Shown here: positions 46,460-55,988 of the stretch, in pieces
Position numbering within the stretch: the stretch's first letter is position 1
How the letters are laid out: every line of letters begins with the position of its first letter
Assembly: GCF_947489035.1 (NCBI RefSeq)
Contig: NZ_CANLCI010000030.1
Coordinates: forward strand, 1 to 59,054
Reading direction: 5' to 3'
Length of the DNA: 59,054 bases
Source of the DNA: an uncultured Ferrimonas sp.
GTDB taxonomy: Bacteria; Pseudomonadota; Gammaproteobacteria; Enterobacterales; Shewanellaceae
Notes under the pieces: generated by a model
Database searches by the model: none
What the model saw: only the letters and a program-made list of their open reading frames with translations
Told to the model about the DNA's origin: nothing
Translations under genes and position numbers: made by a program

Positions 46460-46579
46460 GATTGCAAAGGGACGAGTCCCTTGCCCGCCGCCGGGCGGTC
46501 CCGGCAATGACCTTTATGCCGCAGCTGGTCATGCACAATAAGTTCAACAGCTCATTGGTACACAGCCCTTTTTGTGGCT
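46460..46579. repeat. dispersed repeat, copy upstream of hupE
   Basis: An AAAGGGAC / GTCCCTT palindrome, then a GC-rich segment (46480-46512, related to 38571-38603), then 46503-46579, which is an inverted copy of the last 78 bases of the window (58977-59054) with only about three substitutions and one indel. The 46269-46773 gap has no supportable gene. Confidence 0.8.
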
Positions 46580-46773
46580 GTTACCTCGCTGGGTTCGCTG
46601 GCGAATGCAATACTGCGATCTGTGTCCGGCTCGCCTTCACACTCTTCCAATCCCCTTATCGGCTACGCCAAACGAAGCGCGCAATTTTGCCGTGGCTCAC
46701 AGACAAAGCCGCTATCGGCTCGCCACAATGGCGCTCAGATTCAGGTAAACACCAACCAATTCAAGGAGTTTTG

Positions 46774-47340
46774 ATGCGACGTTTAGCAATAGGGTTATTG
46801 GCATTAGTGCCTAACTTAGCGTTGGCCCACGCGGGCAATGGCAGTGGGTTTGAAGCCGGACTGACTCACCCCGTGCTGGGGCTCGATCACCTGTTGGCCA
46901 TGGTACTGGTGGGGGTCTTGGCGGGTCAGATCGGCGGCAAGGCGATGTGGCAAATTCCCGCGACCTTTGTGGCGCTGATGACCGCTGGCGGTGTGGTTGG
47001 CATGCTGACCTTAGAGCTGCCCTTTGTTGAACTGGGGATCATGCTGTCGGTGGTGCTGCTGGGCATCGTGGTGGCCGTTGGTCAGCGCGTGCCCCGCATG
47101 CTGGGGTTGGTGATTGTGGCCTTTTTTGCGGTGTTTCATGGCCACGCCCACGGCACCGAAATGCCCAACCTAGCTCAGCCGCTGATGTACGCCTTAGGCT
47201 TTATCGTTGGCAGCGCCAGCTTGCACATCATCGGCTTGATGCTGGTGCAGTTGGCGCACAAAGTGGGCAACGGCGCGCTGTTGTGCCGCTTTGCTGGCGC
47301 GGTGTGCGTGGGCATGGGCTTGCAGATGCTGATTGGCTAA
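46774..47340 (+). CDS. hupE: HupE/UreJ family membrane protein
   Basis: A 188-residue protein with a signal-like first helix (ALVPNLALAHAG), then about six membrane segments. The HPVLGLDHLLAM motif and the later FHGHAHGTE are the His-rich signatures of the HupE/UreJ family, linked to nickel (or cobalt) entry for hydrogenase and urease. No such enzyme is encoded nearby. AAGGAG precedes ATG 46774. An open frame back to 46402 runs through repeat DNA and is not part of the gene. Confidence 0.9.
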   Translation: MRRLAIGLLALVPNLALAHAGNGSGFEAGLTHPVLGLDHLLAMVLVGVLAGQIGGKAMWQIPATFVALMTAGGVVGMLTLELPFVELGIMLSVVLLGIVVAVGQRVPRMLGLVIVAFFAVFHGHAHGTEMPNLAQPLMYALGFIVGSASLHIIGLMLVQLAHKVGNGALLCRFAGAVCVGMGLQMLIG

Positions 47341-47367
47341 CCCCATTTGAGCGTGCTGTGGTGAATG

Positions 47368-47397
47368 AAAAAAGCCTGACTTCGGTCAGGCTTTTTT
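47368..47397. terminator. bidirectional terminator
   Basis: AAAAAAGCCTGAC / GTCAGGCTTTTTT with a TTCG loop, between convergent hupE and the ToxR-like gene. Strong on both strands. Confidence 0.93.
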
Positions 47398-47419
47398 GGT
47401 GCTGTAGGCTGCGACTGGG

Positions 47420-48754
47420 TTAGAGCTTCAGCTGCGCTCGGTGCGCCCACACGACGGTTTCTCCCCACAGTGGCAGGATCCACACGCCGCTTTGTTCGTC
47501 TTGATACAGCTGGTGCAGGGTCATCTGTTTTTGGCCCAGTACGGCTTTTTGCAGCTCGCGGTAGATCACCGCGCCCTCTTCCGACAGTTGCGCTGGGCGG
47601 CGGAAGTTCTGATTTTCAATCTCCACCAAGTAACGGGTAACGGTTTGGCCATCAAGCTGTTGCTGCTCGGCGATGAAGGGGCCGGAGAATTCGTAACGCA
47701 TGCTGATGTCGCTGCTGGCGTCGGTAAAGCAGGCGGCCACCAGCAGTTGGCCACGGCCTTCACTTTGATTAACCACTGAAAAGCGCAGATCGCCGCGCAC
47801 CACGTTGGCGCTGTCGCCATAGTAATAGACGTCGGCTCGATAGACGTTTTCTAGGAGCCCATCTTGCGGCTCTTCAAAGCGATTAAGCAGGATCTTGTTG
47901 TAGGTGACTTGCTCCATGCGCAGCTTGGTGTCGTACAGCCATTTCAGATCAAGGGGCGGTTGCTGCTGGTGGCGGCGCACCAAATTGAGCGGCAGCGCGT
48001 CTTTGCAGCGGCCGTTGTAGTTGGCGCACAGGGCAATGGAATCAAAATCTTGGCTTTGTTTTAGGTAGCTTTGTTGTGGCTTCGATTGCGGCATCATCTC
48101 GTCGATGCGCTGCCAGTTACTGACAAACTCGGTGGCCGCCAGCGGTTGCGGCGTATTGTTCTGTTCGAACTGGACGTGATGGACCAGATTGGGGTGGGCG
48201 CCAATCTGGATCTGTTCGGTGCTGATGGCTTCAACACCGGGCTGTTGTTGCAGCCGTAAGGTATCCACCCAGTGGGGCAGGGTGCCGTTGACGTGCAGCA
48301 TCGCCACGGTACCGACAACAACAAAGAGGCTGACGAGCAACAGCGCCAGCGGGCGACGACTGCTTGGTTGTTGCGGGTGTTCGCTCCTGGCTGAGGCGCA
48401 GGGGGCGGCTGTGGCGGCGGTCATCGGTTGCGCGGGTGCAGCCTCTGCGAGGGACTGCCCCGCTTGGCACAGGCTGTAGCCGTAGCGCGGGATGGTTTTT
48501 AATTCGATGTCGTGATGTTGCTGCAGCTTGCGCCGCAAGGTACTGATGCACTGAGTGAGCGACGACTGCGCCACGACGCGGCCGGGCCAACCTGCGTCGG
48601 TGAGGCTTTGTTTATCGACCACTTCGCCTTGGCGTTGCTGCAACAACAATAAGATCGCCAATTCCGCAAACGACAGCGGCACACTTTGGTGGCTGCGACC
48701 GTCAACCAGCTCGCGCCGTTCCAGATCGATTTGCAGGTGTTCAGATAACTTCAA
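47420..48754 (-). CDS. ToxR/CadC-like transmembrane transcriptional regulator
   Basis: A 444-residue regulator. An N-terminal OmpR/PhoB-type winged helix (about 10-95) has LSFAELAILLLLQQRQGE, then SSLTQCISTLRRKL (recognition helix) and the wing TIPRYGYSL. A Gln/Ala/Ser-rich linker, one membrane helix (about 132-154) and a 290-residue periplasmic sensor domain follow. ToxR-family proteins bind DNA from the membrane in response to envelope or chemical signals. The gene lies just downstream of the 11-haem cytochrome on the same strand, so it may control extracellular respiration; this is inference. Confidence 0.88.
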   Translation of the reverse strand: MKLSEHLQIDLERRELVDGRSHQSVPLSFAELAILLLLQQRQGEVVDKQSLTDAGWPGRVVAQSSLTQCISTLRRKLQQHHDIELKTIPRYGYSLCQAGQSLAEAAPAQPMTAATAAPCASARSEHPQQPSSRRPLALLLVSLFVVVGTVAMLHVNGTLPHWVDTLRLQQQPGVEAISTEQIQIGAHPNLVHHVQFEQNNTPQPLAATEFVSNWQRIDEMMPQSKPQQSYLKQSQDFDSIALCANYNGRCKDALPLNLVRRHQQQPPLDLKWLYDTKLRMEQVTYNKILLNRFEEPQDGLLENVYRADVYYYGDSANVVRGDLRFSVVNQSEGRGQLLVAACFTDASSDISMRYEFSGPFIAEQQQLDGQTVTRYLVEIENQNFRRPAQLSEEGAVIYRELQKAVLGQKQMTLHQLYQDEQSGVWILPLWGETVVWAHRAQLKL

Positions 48755-48889
48755 GTTGGTACCTCACTGCCCAGTCAGAAAACGCAGGAACAGTCAGGGA
48801 CACTGTGCGTTGTCGCTGCGGATGATACTGATAAAAAATCCATTTTTGCATGATGCAGTTCTAGCTTTAATGATCCCAAAGATGGAAAT

Positions 48890-48958
48890 AATGGCCCAAC
48901 AAAATTGGGCCATTAACATTGCAGGGGATGAATATGGCGGGGCAGCATGGCTGCCCCG
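48890..48958 (-). terminator. two hairpins after the cytochrome gene
   Basis: CGGGGCAGC / GCTGCCCCG (48938-48958) and AATGGCCCAA / TTGGGCCATT (48890-48914) lie in series within 80 bp after the cytochrome stop. T tracts are weak. They probably end or attenuate transcription before the regulator gene. Confidence 0.6.
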
Positions 48959-48968
48959 GTTTTATCCG

Positions 48969-51344
48969 TTACTTCAAACCGTGGACGGTCTTGATGTTGT
49001 CGAGGCTGTGACAAACGGCACAGGATTCTTGGCCGTTATACTCACCCTCGGTCACCCCAAACTGGGCGCCGTTTTGCTTCATGTGAGCCACAACTTCAGC
49101 GCGAACCTGTTTGCGATCCTCGCCGTTGGTGGCGGCGCGCTTACCGTGACAGCTTAAGCACACGGCGGCGGTTGGCGACACGTAGGCATCGGCTTTGGCA
49201 TCCACCGCGTAACGCTTGTTGCCGCTGGTGTCTTTACCGTCAGCCGGATCCAAGCCGTCGTAGCTGTCCATGTAATCCAGATCCAGCGCCAGCGGCTTGC
49301 GACCAATCAGGGTTTCAGCACCGAAGCTATCGCCTTCGTGACATTTGCTGCAGTTGGCCAGCTCTGCTGAGTATTCAACATTACGAACCCAACCTTCACC
49401 ACCTTGGTTGGCGCGGTTGTTGGCGTGCATGGCGTGGATCCACACTTTCTGATCCGGGTGGCTCATGGTCAGCTGTTCAACGAAATCGACATCGCCTTGC
49501 TTGGTGTGAGCATCACGCAGTACCTGAGTTGGCGGGTTGTTGGCGTTGTGACATGCCATGCATTCATCGGCGGCGTTGGATGCAGTAGTCCAATCGCGCT
49601 CACCTCGTGGCATCAGGTTTTTCAACATGATCTGCTCATCCAGGCTGCCGTCACCATCGTGGTCGACCGAGCCCGATGCACAGGTGGTACCGAAGTACTC
49701 TGGCTCGGTTTTGGTTACCGGGTGGCAAGAGCGGCAGTTCAGCGTCATCTGCACCATGCCGTCGCTGTCGCGAGTGGTGGTGCCGTGGCAAGAGCCACAC
49801 TTTTCATTGCTGACCACTTGGGTGCGAGGGCGCTCTGCCAGTAAACCGTCACGGTCGAAGTAGTGCTGCCAGTTGAAGCCGGCGGCACCTTGCCCCCAAA
49901 CCGAGGCGCTTTCCTTACAGGATTCCAGCTCACCATCGGGATCCATACAGAACCAGATCCGTGGGTTTACCAAACCGTAGGAATCGTTTAAGTCGCCATC
50001 GAAGGTATCGGTTAATTTGAATGGGCCGATCTCGTAAGTGGTTACGCCATTTTGGTAAGCCAACACGATAGGGTCGTCAACGTAGCCTGGGTAGTTCTCT
50101 TTGTTGGTGAAGACCCGCAGTACCTTACCCCGTTCCATCGCCAGATCGCGGCCACCCCAGTTCAGGTAGAACTCGGCATAGTAGAAGAAGTCGGTCTTAT
50201 CGAGCTGCAGCCCCATGCTGGTGCCAGCTTGGTCGCGAATATCAACGCTAAGCTGAACGTAGCCGAAGCCATCATCCGCTCCGGCGCCCGCTTTGCCTTG
50301 GTTTTCAGTAGCCTGAGCCACATCCACCATCTTGGCGTCGGTGACGGTCAGGTGCACGTTCTCACGACGATCGGTTTGGCCTTGGTAGGTGGCCAAGTGG
50401 CTTTCGACGGAGGTGTAGTTGTCGTTGTGGCAAGACTGACAATTGCCATTGTCTGGTTGCTTACCGCCCACGTGGCCAGCGCCGGTGGCGAAATCAACGT
50501 CGCTGTGGCAGCTGGAACAGGTCGCTAAGGTGGGCACTTGCTTCCAGTTTTCAAAGTCGGTCGCGGCTTCGTTGGCGCTGTGGCAATTGTCACAGCCGCC
50601 CACCGGGGCGGAGATCACGCCGATGTGGACCTTGTGGGCCAAGGTGGGGAAAACGGCTTCGGCCGATACCTTGTTGTCGGCGTGACACGCGACACAGGTT
50701 TCCACTTCGGTGTACTTGCCGCCGTGCATGGCGATGCTGTCGTGGCAGCTGGCACAATTGCTGGCATTGACCACATTCTTGCTGTAGCTCAGGGCATTGC
50801 CATCAAGGCGGAAGTCGTGGATGGCGTTGGCGTAGGCCACCTCTGAGTTACCCACGGTTTCGCCGCCCGTACGCAGGCTCAGGCGCAGGGTCTTGTCGTC
50901 GGCCAGCGCAAAGGCAGTAACGGCGCTTACGTCTTTATCGAAGCGGTAGCTGTAGCTGCCGTTGTTGTGATCGGTGATGGTGCCGCATTGGGCGTACTTA
51001 CTGCTTGGGCAGCTTTCCGAGCTCAGCAGTTTCCAGTTGTTGGCGTCGCCGTTGCTGCCCTGCTCTAGGCCCGCTAACACAAAGCCAAATTTGTTCAGGC
51101 CGACGACGGGCAGATCGTTTTCGTTGGTGACGTGGAAAGTCAGGCTCGATTCTGCGGCAACGCTAATGCTGTCGATCTGAACCGACAGGGACTGAGCGCC
51201 GTCAGCCACAATCGGCGCTGGGGTGCCAGGTGCACCATCTTGACCATCTTTGCCGTCGTCGCCACTGCAACCGGCCAAGGCCAGCGCGAGCATCGTTGCC
51301 ACTGAGGCAACCTTAATATGTGGAGAGTTCATCATCATTCTCAT
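48969..51344 (-). CDS. undecahaem outer-membrane c-type cytochrome (MtrC/OmcA/UndA family)
   Basis: A 791-residue lipoprotein. The lipobox LALAGC puts the lipidated Cys at 26, then a collagen-like GDDGKDGQDGAPG. Eleven CxxCH haem motifs are present (CASCH, CVACH, CDNCH, CSSCH, CQSCH, CGSCH, CRSCH, CMACH, CSKCH, CLSCH, CAVCH) in two clusters of five and six, separated by a haem-free beta domain, as in UndA. Such proteins sit on the cell surface and pass electrons to Fe(III), Mn(IV) or electron shuttles. No mtrA/mtrB-type porin or periplasmic cytochrome is adjacent, so its electron source must be encoded elsewhere. Confidence 0.93.
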   Translation of the reverse strand: MRMMMNSPHIKVASVATMLALALAGCSGDDGKDGQDGAPGTPAPIVADGAQSLSVQIDSISVAAESSLTFHVTNENDLPVVGLNKFGFVLAGLEQGSNGDANNWKLLSSESCPSSKYAQCGTITDHNNGSYSYRFDKDVSAVTAFALADDKTLRLSLRTGGETVGNSEVAYANAIHDFRLDGNALSYSKNVVNASNCASCHDSIAMHGGKYTEVETCVACHADNKVSAEAVFPTLAHKVHIGVISAPVGGCDNCHSANEAATDFENWKQVPTLATCSSCHSDVDFATGAGHVGGKQPDNGNCQSCHNDNYTSVESHLATYQGQTDRRENVHLTVTDAKMVDVAQATENQGKAGAGADDGFGYVQLSVDIRDQAGTSMGLQLDKTDFFYYAEFYLNWGGRDLAMERGKVLRVFTNKENYPGYVDDPIVLAYQNGVTTYEIGPFKLTDTFDGDLNDSYGLVNPRIWFCMDPDGELESCKESASVWGQGAAGFNWQHYFDRDGLLAERPRTQVVSNEKCGSCHGTTTRDSDGMVQMTLNCRSCHPVTKTEPEYFGTTCASGSVDHDGDGSLDEQIMLKNLMPRGERDWTTASNAADECMACHNANNPPTQVLRDAHTKQGDVDFVEQLTMSHPDQKVWIHAMHANNRANQGGEGWVRNVEYSAELANCSKCHEGDSFGAETLIGRKPLALDLDYMDSYDGLDPADGKDTSGNKRYAVDAKADAYVSPTAAVCLSCHGKRAATNGEDRKQVRAEVVAHMKQNGAQFGVTEGEYNGQESCAVCHSLDNIKTVHGLK

Positions 51345-51560
51345 CTCTATGAAGCTATCGGAGTGCCCTTTGCTGGGGCATCGATACGGTAAGAGTTGAG
51401 TGCGGCGCAGACTGTGATTGCGCCGGTTGCAATCACGGGCAAGGCTGAGGCTGTGATCGTTGTGGCGAGTTTGCGTTAAGGTGTAGCGAACCGGATCGGC
51501 TCGCTTTGACGATCGGTAGCGGCATTGTTATCGCTTTGTGTTGCTGGCGGTTTTTTGGGT

Positions 51561-51590
51561 GATTTGGGACACCTTTTGGGATCCCAAATC
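51561..51590. promoter_or_regulatory. inverted repeat in the cytochrome/channel intergenic region
   Basis: GATTTGGGA and TCCCAAATC are perfect 9-bp arms with a 12-bp spacer, 217 bp upstream of the cytochrome start and 170 bp before the channel gene. It resembles a dimeric operator. The word GATCCCAAA within it recurs at 48872-48880, upstream of the ToxR-like gene. The rest of the 51345-51757 gap shows no gene. Confidence 0.4.
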
Positions 51591-51757
51591 GGCCAAATGG
51601 CGCAAATTATTGCCAAAACAGCAGAAATCTTGCCAATGCGGGCACAGCGATTGATACAAATAATGTGGTTGCTGAAAGGTGAAAGTGGCTTATGGTAGCT
51701 GGCGTAATCGCAGGTGCACGATTACGTGGGATTATTTTTAGAGGGAAGATCGGCGCA

Positions 51758-52561
51758 GTGAGTATGGTTAACAACATTCAAAGCCAGCTGTTTCAGCTTA
51801 AAGAAAACAAAGCATTTGAATTAACGGTGGTGGCGGTGATCATCATCTCGGCATTGGAGGTGGGAGCCAAAACCTTCGATTTGCCCGAACAGGCGGTGTC
51901 GGTTACCGGCATCTTGGATCTGCTGATCACCCTGTTTTTCCTGTTTGAACTGAGCGTGCGTTTTTTCGCTGAGCCCAATAAAAGCCAGTTTTTGCGTAAG
52001 GGCTGGAACCTGTTCGATACCTTAGTAGTGGTGATCAGCCTGATCCCCATCGACGACAGTGAAATGGCGCTGCTGGCGCGGTTGGTGCGGGTGTTCCGAG
52101 TGTTGCGGATGGTGTCGGTGGTGCCCGAGCTGCGGGTGCTGATCAATTCGCTGCTTAAGGCGTTGCCGCAGTTGGGGTACGTACTGCTGTTGATGTTCAT
52201 CATCTTCTACATCTACGCCGCAGTGGGCAGCTTCCTGTTTGCCGATATCAACCCCACCCTGTGGCGCGACATCGCCATCTCGATGCTGACGCTGTTTCGA
52301 GTGATGACCTTCGAAGATTGGACCGACATCCAGTACGAAACCATGGAAGTCTATTCGTGGAGCTGGATCTACTACCTGAGCTTCATCTTCTTCACCGCTT
52401 TTGCCTTTTTGAACATGGTGATCGGCATTGTGGTCAGTGTGATGGAGAAAGAGCAGCAAGCGTTGCAGGCGTTGGAACACCCAGAGCCAACCATGGCGGA
52501 GTTGCAGCAAGAACTGCAACAGATCAAAGCGCTATTGGCGCAGCAGAACCGGTCGAGTTAG
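51758..52561 (+). CDS. voltage-gated cation channel, bacterial NaV/CaV type
   Basis: A 267-residue six-helix channel subunit that would form a homotetramer. The S4 voltage sensor is LARLVRVFRVLRMV (arginines every third residue), and the pore helix and filter are MTFEDWTD (filter 184-190). The C-terminus after S6 is a Gln/Glu coiled coil (AELQQELQQIKALLAQQ). The filter T-F-E-D-W-T-D differs from NavAb TLESWSM and resembles the calcium-selective CavAb TLDDWSD at the two added aspartates. GTG 51758 has AGGGAAG nine bases upstream; ATG 51764 is possible. Confidence 0.9.
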   Translation: MSMVNNIQSQLFQLKENKAFELTVVAVIIISALEVGAKTFDLPEQAVSVTGILDLLITLFFLFELSVRFFAEPNKSQFLRKGWNLFDTLVVVISLIPIDDSEMALLARLVRVFRVLRMVSVVPELRVLINSLLKALPQLGYVLLLMFIIFYIYAAVGSFLFADINPTLWRDIAISMLTLFRVMTFEDWTDIQYETMEVYSWSWIYYLSFIFFTAFAFLNMVIGIVVSVMEKEQQALQALEHPEPTMAELQQELQQIKALLAQQNRSS

Positions 52562-52586
52562 CCAAGGCACGGCCAGAACTAACGAC

Positions 52587-52615
52587 AAAAAAAACCGCCA
52601 ATCGGCGGTTTTTTT
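52587..52615. terminator. bidirectional terminator
   Basis: AAAAACCGCC / GGCGGTTTTT with an AATC loop, between the convergent channel and MFS genes. Confidence 0.92.
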
Positions 52616-52640
52616 CATGGGGTCTTTGCCGGAGCTGCGC

Positions 52641-53852
52641 TTACGCCATGGCGGGGCGCGCTAACGGCTTGGCGTTAATCGGCAGGTGTAACAGGGCGGC
52701 AATAAAGGCCAACACCACGGTGCTGTACCAAATGGGTTCGTAGCTGCCGTAGTAATCGTAGATGCGGCCACCGGCCCAAGCGCCTAAGAAGCTGCCAACC
52801 TGATGGGTAAAGAACACCAGCCCGTACAGGGTCGACATGTACTTAGCGCCGAAGATCTGCCGTACTAAACCGGAGGTCAGTGGTACGGTGCCCAACCAGC
52901 AGAAGCCGATGGCGCCGCCAAACAGCACCGCGGTGTATTCGGTTACTGGCAAGGTAACGAACGCGGCAATCACGGCGGTACGCAGCAGGTACAGCGCGCA
53001 CATGACGTGGCGTTTGTCGTAGTGATCGCCCATTACGCCCCAGAAGTAGGAACCAAAGATGTTGAAGATGCCAACGTAGGCCAACGCCATGGCGGCGGTG
53101 TCGGCACTGAGGTGCTTATCGGCTAAGTAACTTGGCAGATGGGTGGCGATAAACATCACGTGGAAGCCACACACAAAGAAACCGGCGTGGATCAGCCAGT
53201 AACCTTTGTGGTTAAAGGCTTCGCGCAGGGCCTGCTTTAAGGTTTGTTTATCCTGTGCCAGTGCCGCCGCTGCCGCAGGGTTGGCGTTGTTGTTGGTTTT
53301 CATAAAGGCGGAAAACGCCACCATGGCACAACAACACAAGGCGAAGAACTGCATCGCCGTTTGCCAATCGTAATTGGCCAACAGCGATTGCGCGCCGGGG
53401 ATCACCGCAAACATGCCAAAGGAACCGGCTGCGGTGGTTAAGCCAAAGGCTTTGGCGGTGTGCTCGGCGGGCACCACTCGGGCAATGGCGCCTAACACAA
53501 TCACATAGCTGGTGGCGCTTAAGCCCAAGCCCACCAATACCCCAAGGCTGATAAACAGCATATTGGGTTCTTGGGTGACGGAGGTTAAGTACAGCCCCGC
53601 GCCGTAGGCTACCGCGCCCAAACCGATAATGCGCTTAGGGCCAAAGCGATCGGCGGCCATGCCGACGAACGGCTGAAAGGCACCAAACAGCAGGTTTTGC
53701 ACCGCGATGGCGAGGCTGAAAAACTCACGGCCAGTGCCAAAGGTATCAACCACCGGCGCCATGAAAATCCCGAAGGATTGGCGGATCCCCAGACTGAAGA
53801 TCAAGGTGGCGATCCCTAGCCACACTAAGATAGGAAAACGAAAAATGCTCAT
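52641..53852 (-). CDS. major facilitator superfamily transporter
   Basis: A 403-residue inner-membrane protein with 12 hydrophobic segments in two halves. Motif A is GMAADRFGPKRI (between helices 2 and 3) and recurs as GVMGDHYDKR in the second half. The layout (LIFSLGIRQSFGIFMAPV at the start) resembles monocarboxylate/oxalate-formate-type carriers. Substrate unknown. The ATG overlaps the stop of the small upstream gene (TAATG), so the two are coupled. Confidence 0.9.
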   Translation of the reverse strand: MSIFRFPILVWLGIATLIFSLGIRQSFGIFMAPVVDTFGTGREFFSLAIAVQNLLFGAFQPFVGMAADRFGPKRIIGLGAVAYGAGLYLTSVTQEPNMLFISLGVLVGLGLSATSYVIVLGAIARVVPAEHTAKAFGLTTAAGSFGMFAVIPGAQSLLANYDWQTAMQFFALCCCAMVAFSAFMKTNNNANPAAAAALAQDKQTLKQALREAFNHKGYWLIHAGFFVCGFHVMFIATHLPSYLADKHLSADTAAMALAYVGIFNIFGSYFWGVMGDHYDKRHVMCALYLLRTAVIAAFVTLPVTEYTAVLFGGAIGFCWLGTVPLTSGLVRQIFGAKYMSTLYGLVFFTHQVGSFLGAWAGGRIYDYYGSYEPIWYSTVVLAFIAALLHLPINAKPLARPAMA

Positions 53853-54046
53853 TAATGGTGACTCATGTTGTGGCCGGAATGATCGGCCATGGTGTTGCTA
53901 CTGCTGTCGCCTTGATGGCAACCGGCTTCCACGGCGTTTTGCGATAGGGCATCACGTAATGGTTGATAGTTGTGCACCACCAGTAAAGCCACAGCGAGGG
54001 CAAAGCACATCCGCAACAACTGGGCTGGTAAGGATTGACTGAACAT
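53852..54046 (-). CDS. small membrane protein with His-rich tail
   Basis: A 64-residue protein: a short cytoplasmic start, one hydrophobic helix (LLRMCFALAVALLVVHNY), then a polar part with one Cys and a C-terminal DHSGHNMSHH, a likely metal ligand. GGAG lies five bases before the ATG at 54046. It resembles small copper or iron-linked membrane proteins, but I cannot name a family. It heads a two-gene unit with the MFS transporter, which suggests the carrier may handle a metal or metal complex. Confidence 0.65.
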   Translation of the reverse strand: MFSQSLPAQLLRMCFALAVALLVVHNYQPLRDALSQNAVEAGCHQGDSSSNTMADHSGHNMSHH

Positions 54047-54297
54047 CGCCACTCCATTGGAGGAATTAAGGTGCGGGATTCTACGCAGTGGGCAGATAGT
54101 GGGCAAAGGGTAGCGAGCGCTTCTGTGACCAACAGGACAGATTGGAATCGGTGCCGAGAGTGGATATAACCCTTTACAGATTATGGGTTAGTTGATTGTG
54201 TCTGCGTGGTAGCAAAGGTGATCATTAGCACTCGTTGTCAGGCAGCAACTCTCTTATAATCGGCCCATATTCTTCATTACAAAACGATTACAACGCC

Positions 54298-55932
54298 ATG
54301 TCGTTATTTTCCAACGCAAGTTTGGTTACCAAGACCATGCTCACCCTGCTTTTGGGCTTGGTTATTGTGGCTGCCGGAGCGGGGCTGAGTATTGTTGGCC
54401 AGCAACAGGCACTGCGGAACTATCAAAGCTTGATGCAGCAAGAAGTGGTGCACGAGCAGCAGTTGAATGTGTTAAATCTGCAATTTAAAACGCAGGTGCA
54501 AGAGTGGAAAAACGTGCTGCTGCGTGGCGTTAACGAGCAAGATCGCAGCAAGTACTGGGATCGCTTTAAGCGGATGCAGCAACAGATCCAAACCGAAGCT
54601 CAACAGCTGTTGAAGGCGCTGCGTAAAGCCGATGAACCGGATCAAAAACTGGTGCAGTTTATTGATGAGCATCAGCAGCTATTCACCCAGTATCAGCATG
54701 GGTTCCAGCGGTTCCAAGAGAGCGGTTTCGATCCCCACCAAGGCGATAGTGTGGTGCGGGGCATCGATCGTCATGCCAGCCAGCTGTTGGCGGAATTGGC
54801 CCAAGAGCTGATTGACACCAACAACAGCCGCGCGTTGGCGGTACAACAGCACGCCAATGAAGCGCTGTGGTCTGGGGCGATCATTATGTTGCTGTCGGGG
54901 TTATTGGCCTTTGTGTTAAGCCGGATGTTGTTGATGAAGCAACTGGTGCAGCCATTGCAGCGGGTGATGGCGGCGCTGGATCGGATGGCGAATGGCCATT
55001 TCGAACGGCCACTGACGTTTGAAAGCCACGATGAAATTGGGCGCTTGGCCGACAACGTACGCTACCTGCAAAGCAACTTGGTGGCTTTGCTCAGTGAAGT
55101 GGCCGACATTGCCGCCCGCTTGGCCAGCTCCTCTGCTCAGCTGCAAGGCAGCGCCCGCGATACCGATGTGCAGATTGATGGTCAAAGCGCGCAGGTGCAG
55201 CAAATTGCCACCGCCATGACCGAAATGAGCGCCAGTGCCAGCGACGTTGCCGCGAACGTGCAGCACGCCCACACCAGCACCAATAACACCAACACCAGTG
55301 TTGGCCAAGGGCAACAGCAGTTGCAGCAAAGTGTGCAGGCGCTGGGCAGCCTAGACACCACCATGGGGCAAAGCAGCGAGGTGATCGCCAAGCTGGCTGA
55401 GCAAAGCGAACACATTGGCGGAATTTTGGATGTGATTGGCAACATCGCCGATCAAACCAACTTGCTGGCGCTGAATGCGGCGATTGAAGCGGCCCGTGCC
55501 GGCGAGCAAGGCCGTGGCTTTGCGGTGGTGGCGGATGAAGTGCGCTCGTTAGCGAGCCGCACTCAGCAATCCACCGCTCAGATCCACACCATGATTGGCG
55601 ATCTGCAGCACCACAGCGAACAAGCGGTGATTGCGATGGATCAAGGCCGGAAAGAGCTGAGCCACAGCGTGACCCTAGCGGATGCCGCTGAAAGCGAGCT
55701 GACTCGAGTGGTGGACGATGTGGCCCAATTAACCCAAGTGAGCGAAGAGATCGCCACCGCCGCCGAGCAACAAGGGCGGGTGAGTGCCGAAGTGAGCGAC
55801 AATTTGCATCGCATGGTGACCATGGCGCAGCAGCTGAGCGTGCGCTCCCATGAGACCACCGCGGTTGCCACCGATCTGGCGGTGATTGCCGAACAACTGC
55901 AAGGGCGGATCGCCAAATACCACATCCGCTAG
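54298..55932 (+). CDS. methyl-accepting chemotaxis protein
   Basis: A 544-residue inner-membrane receptor. TM1 (about 10-32), a periplasmic helical-bundle ligand domain (about 33-195), TM2 (about 196-216), a HAMP domain ending LQSNLVALL, and the cytoplasmic signalling hairpin with the invariant tip [20 protein letters not shown] that contacts CheA and CheW. The signal is unknown. The in-frame TTG at 54235 adds 21 residues before the natural [14 protein letters not shown] start. Monocistronic. Confidence 0.94.
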   Translation: MSLFSNASLVTKTMLTLLLGLVIVAAGAGLSIVGQQQALRNYQSLMQQEVVHEQQLNVLNLQFKTQVQEWKNVLLRGVNEQDRSKYWDRFKRMQQQIQTEAQQLLKALRKADEPDQKLVQFIDEHQQLFTQYQHGFQRFQESGFDPHQGDSVVRGIDRHASQLLAELAQELIDTNNSRALAVQQHANEALWSGAIIMLLSGLLAFVLSRMLLMKQLVQPLQRVMAALDRMANGHFERPLTFESHDEIGRLADNVRYLQSNLVALLSEVADIAARLASSSAQLQGSARDTDVQIDGQSAQVQQIATAMTEMSASASDVAANVQHAHTSTNNTNTSVGQGQQQLQQSVQALGSLDTTMGQSSEVIAKLAEQSEHIGGILDVIGNIADQTNLLALNAAIEAARAGEQGRGFAVVADEVRSLASRTQQSTAQIHTMIGDLQHHSEQAVIAMDQGRKELSHSVTLADAAESELTRVVDDVAQLTQVSEEIATAAEQQGRVSAEVSDNLHRMVTMAQQLSVRSHETTAVATDLAVIAEQLQGRIAKYHIR

Positions 55933-55952
55933 TGCCGGTAGCACCTTGACTG

Positions 55953-55988
55953 AGCGGTCATCGAATTGAGTTCGATGGCCGCTTTTTT
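55953..55988 (+). terminator. terminator of the chemotaxis gene
   Basis: AGCGGTCATCGAA / TTCGATGGCCGCT (one G-T pair), then TTTTTT. Confidence 0.9.

Noticed and set aside
46402..46773. N-terminal extension of hupE
   Set aside because: It lies in dispersed repeat DNA, while a strong AAGGAG and a signal-like N-terminus mark the start at 46774.
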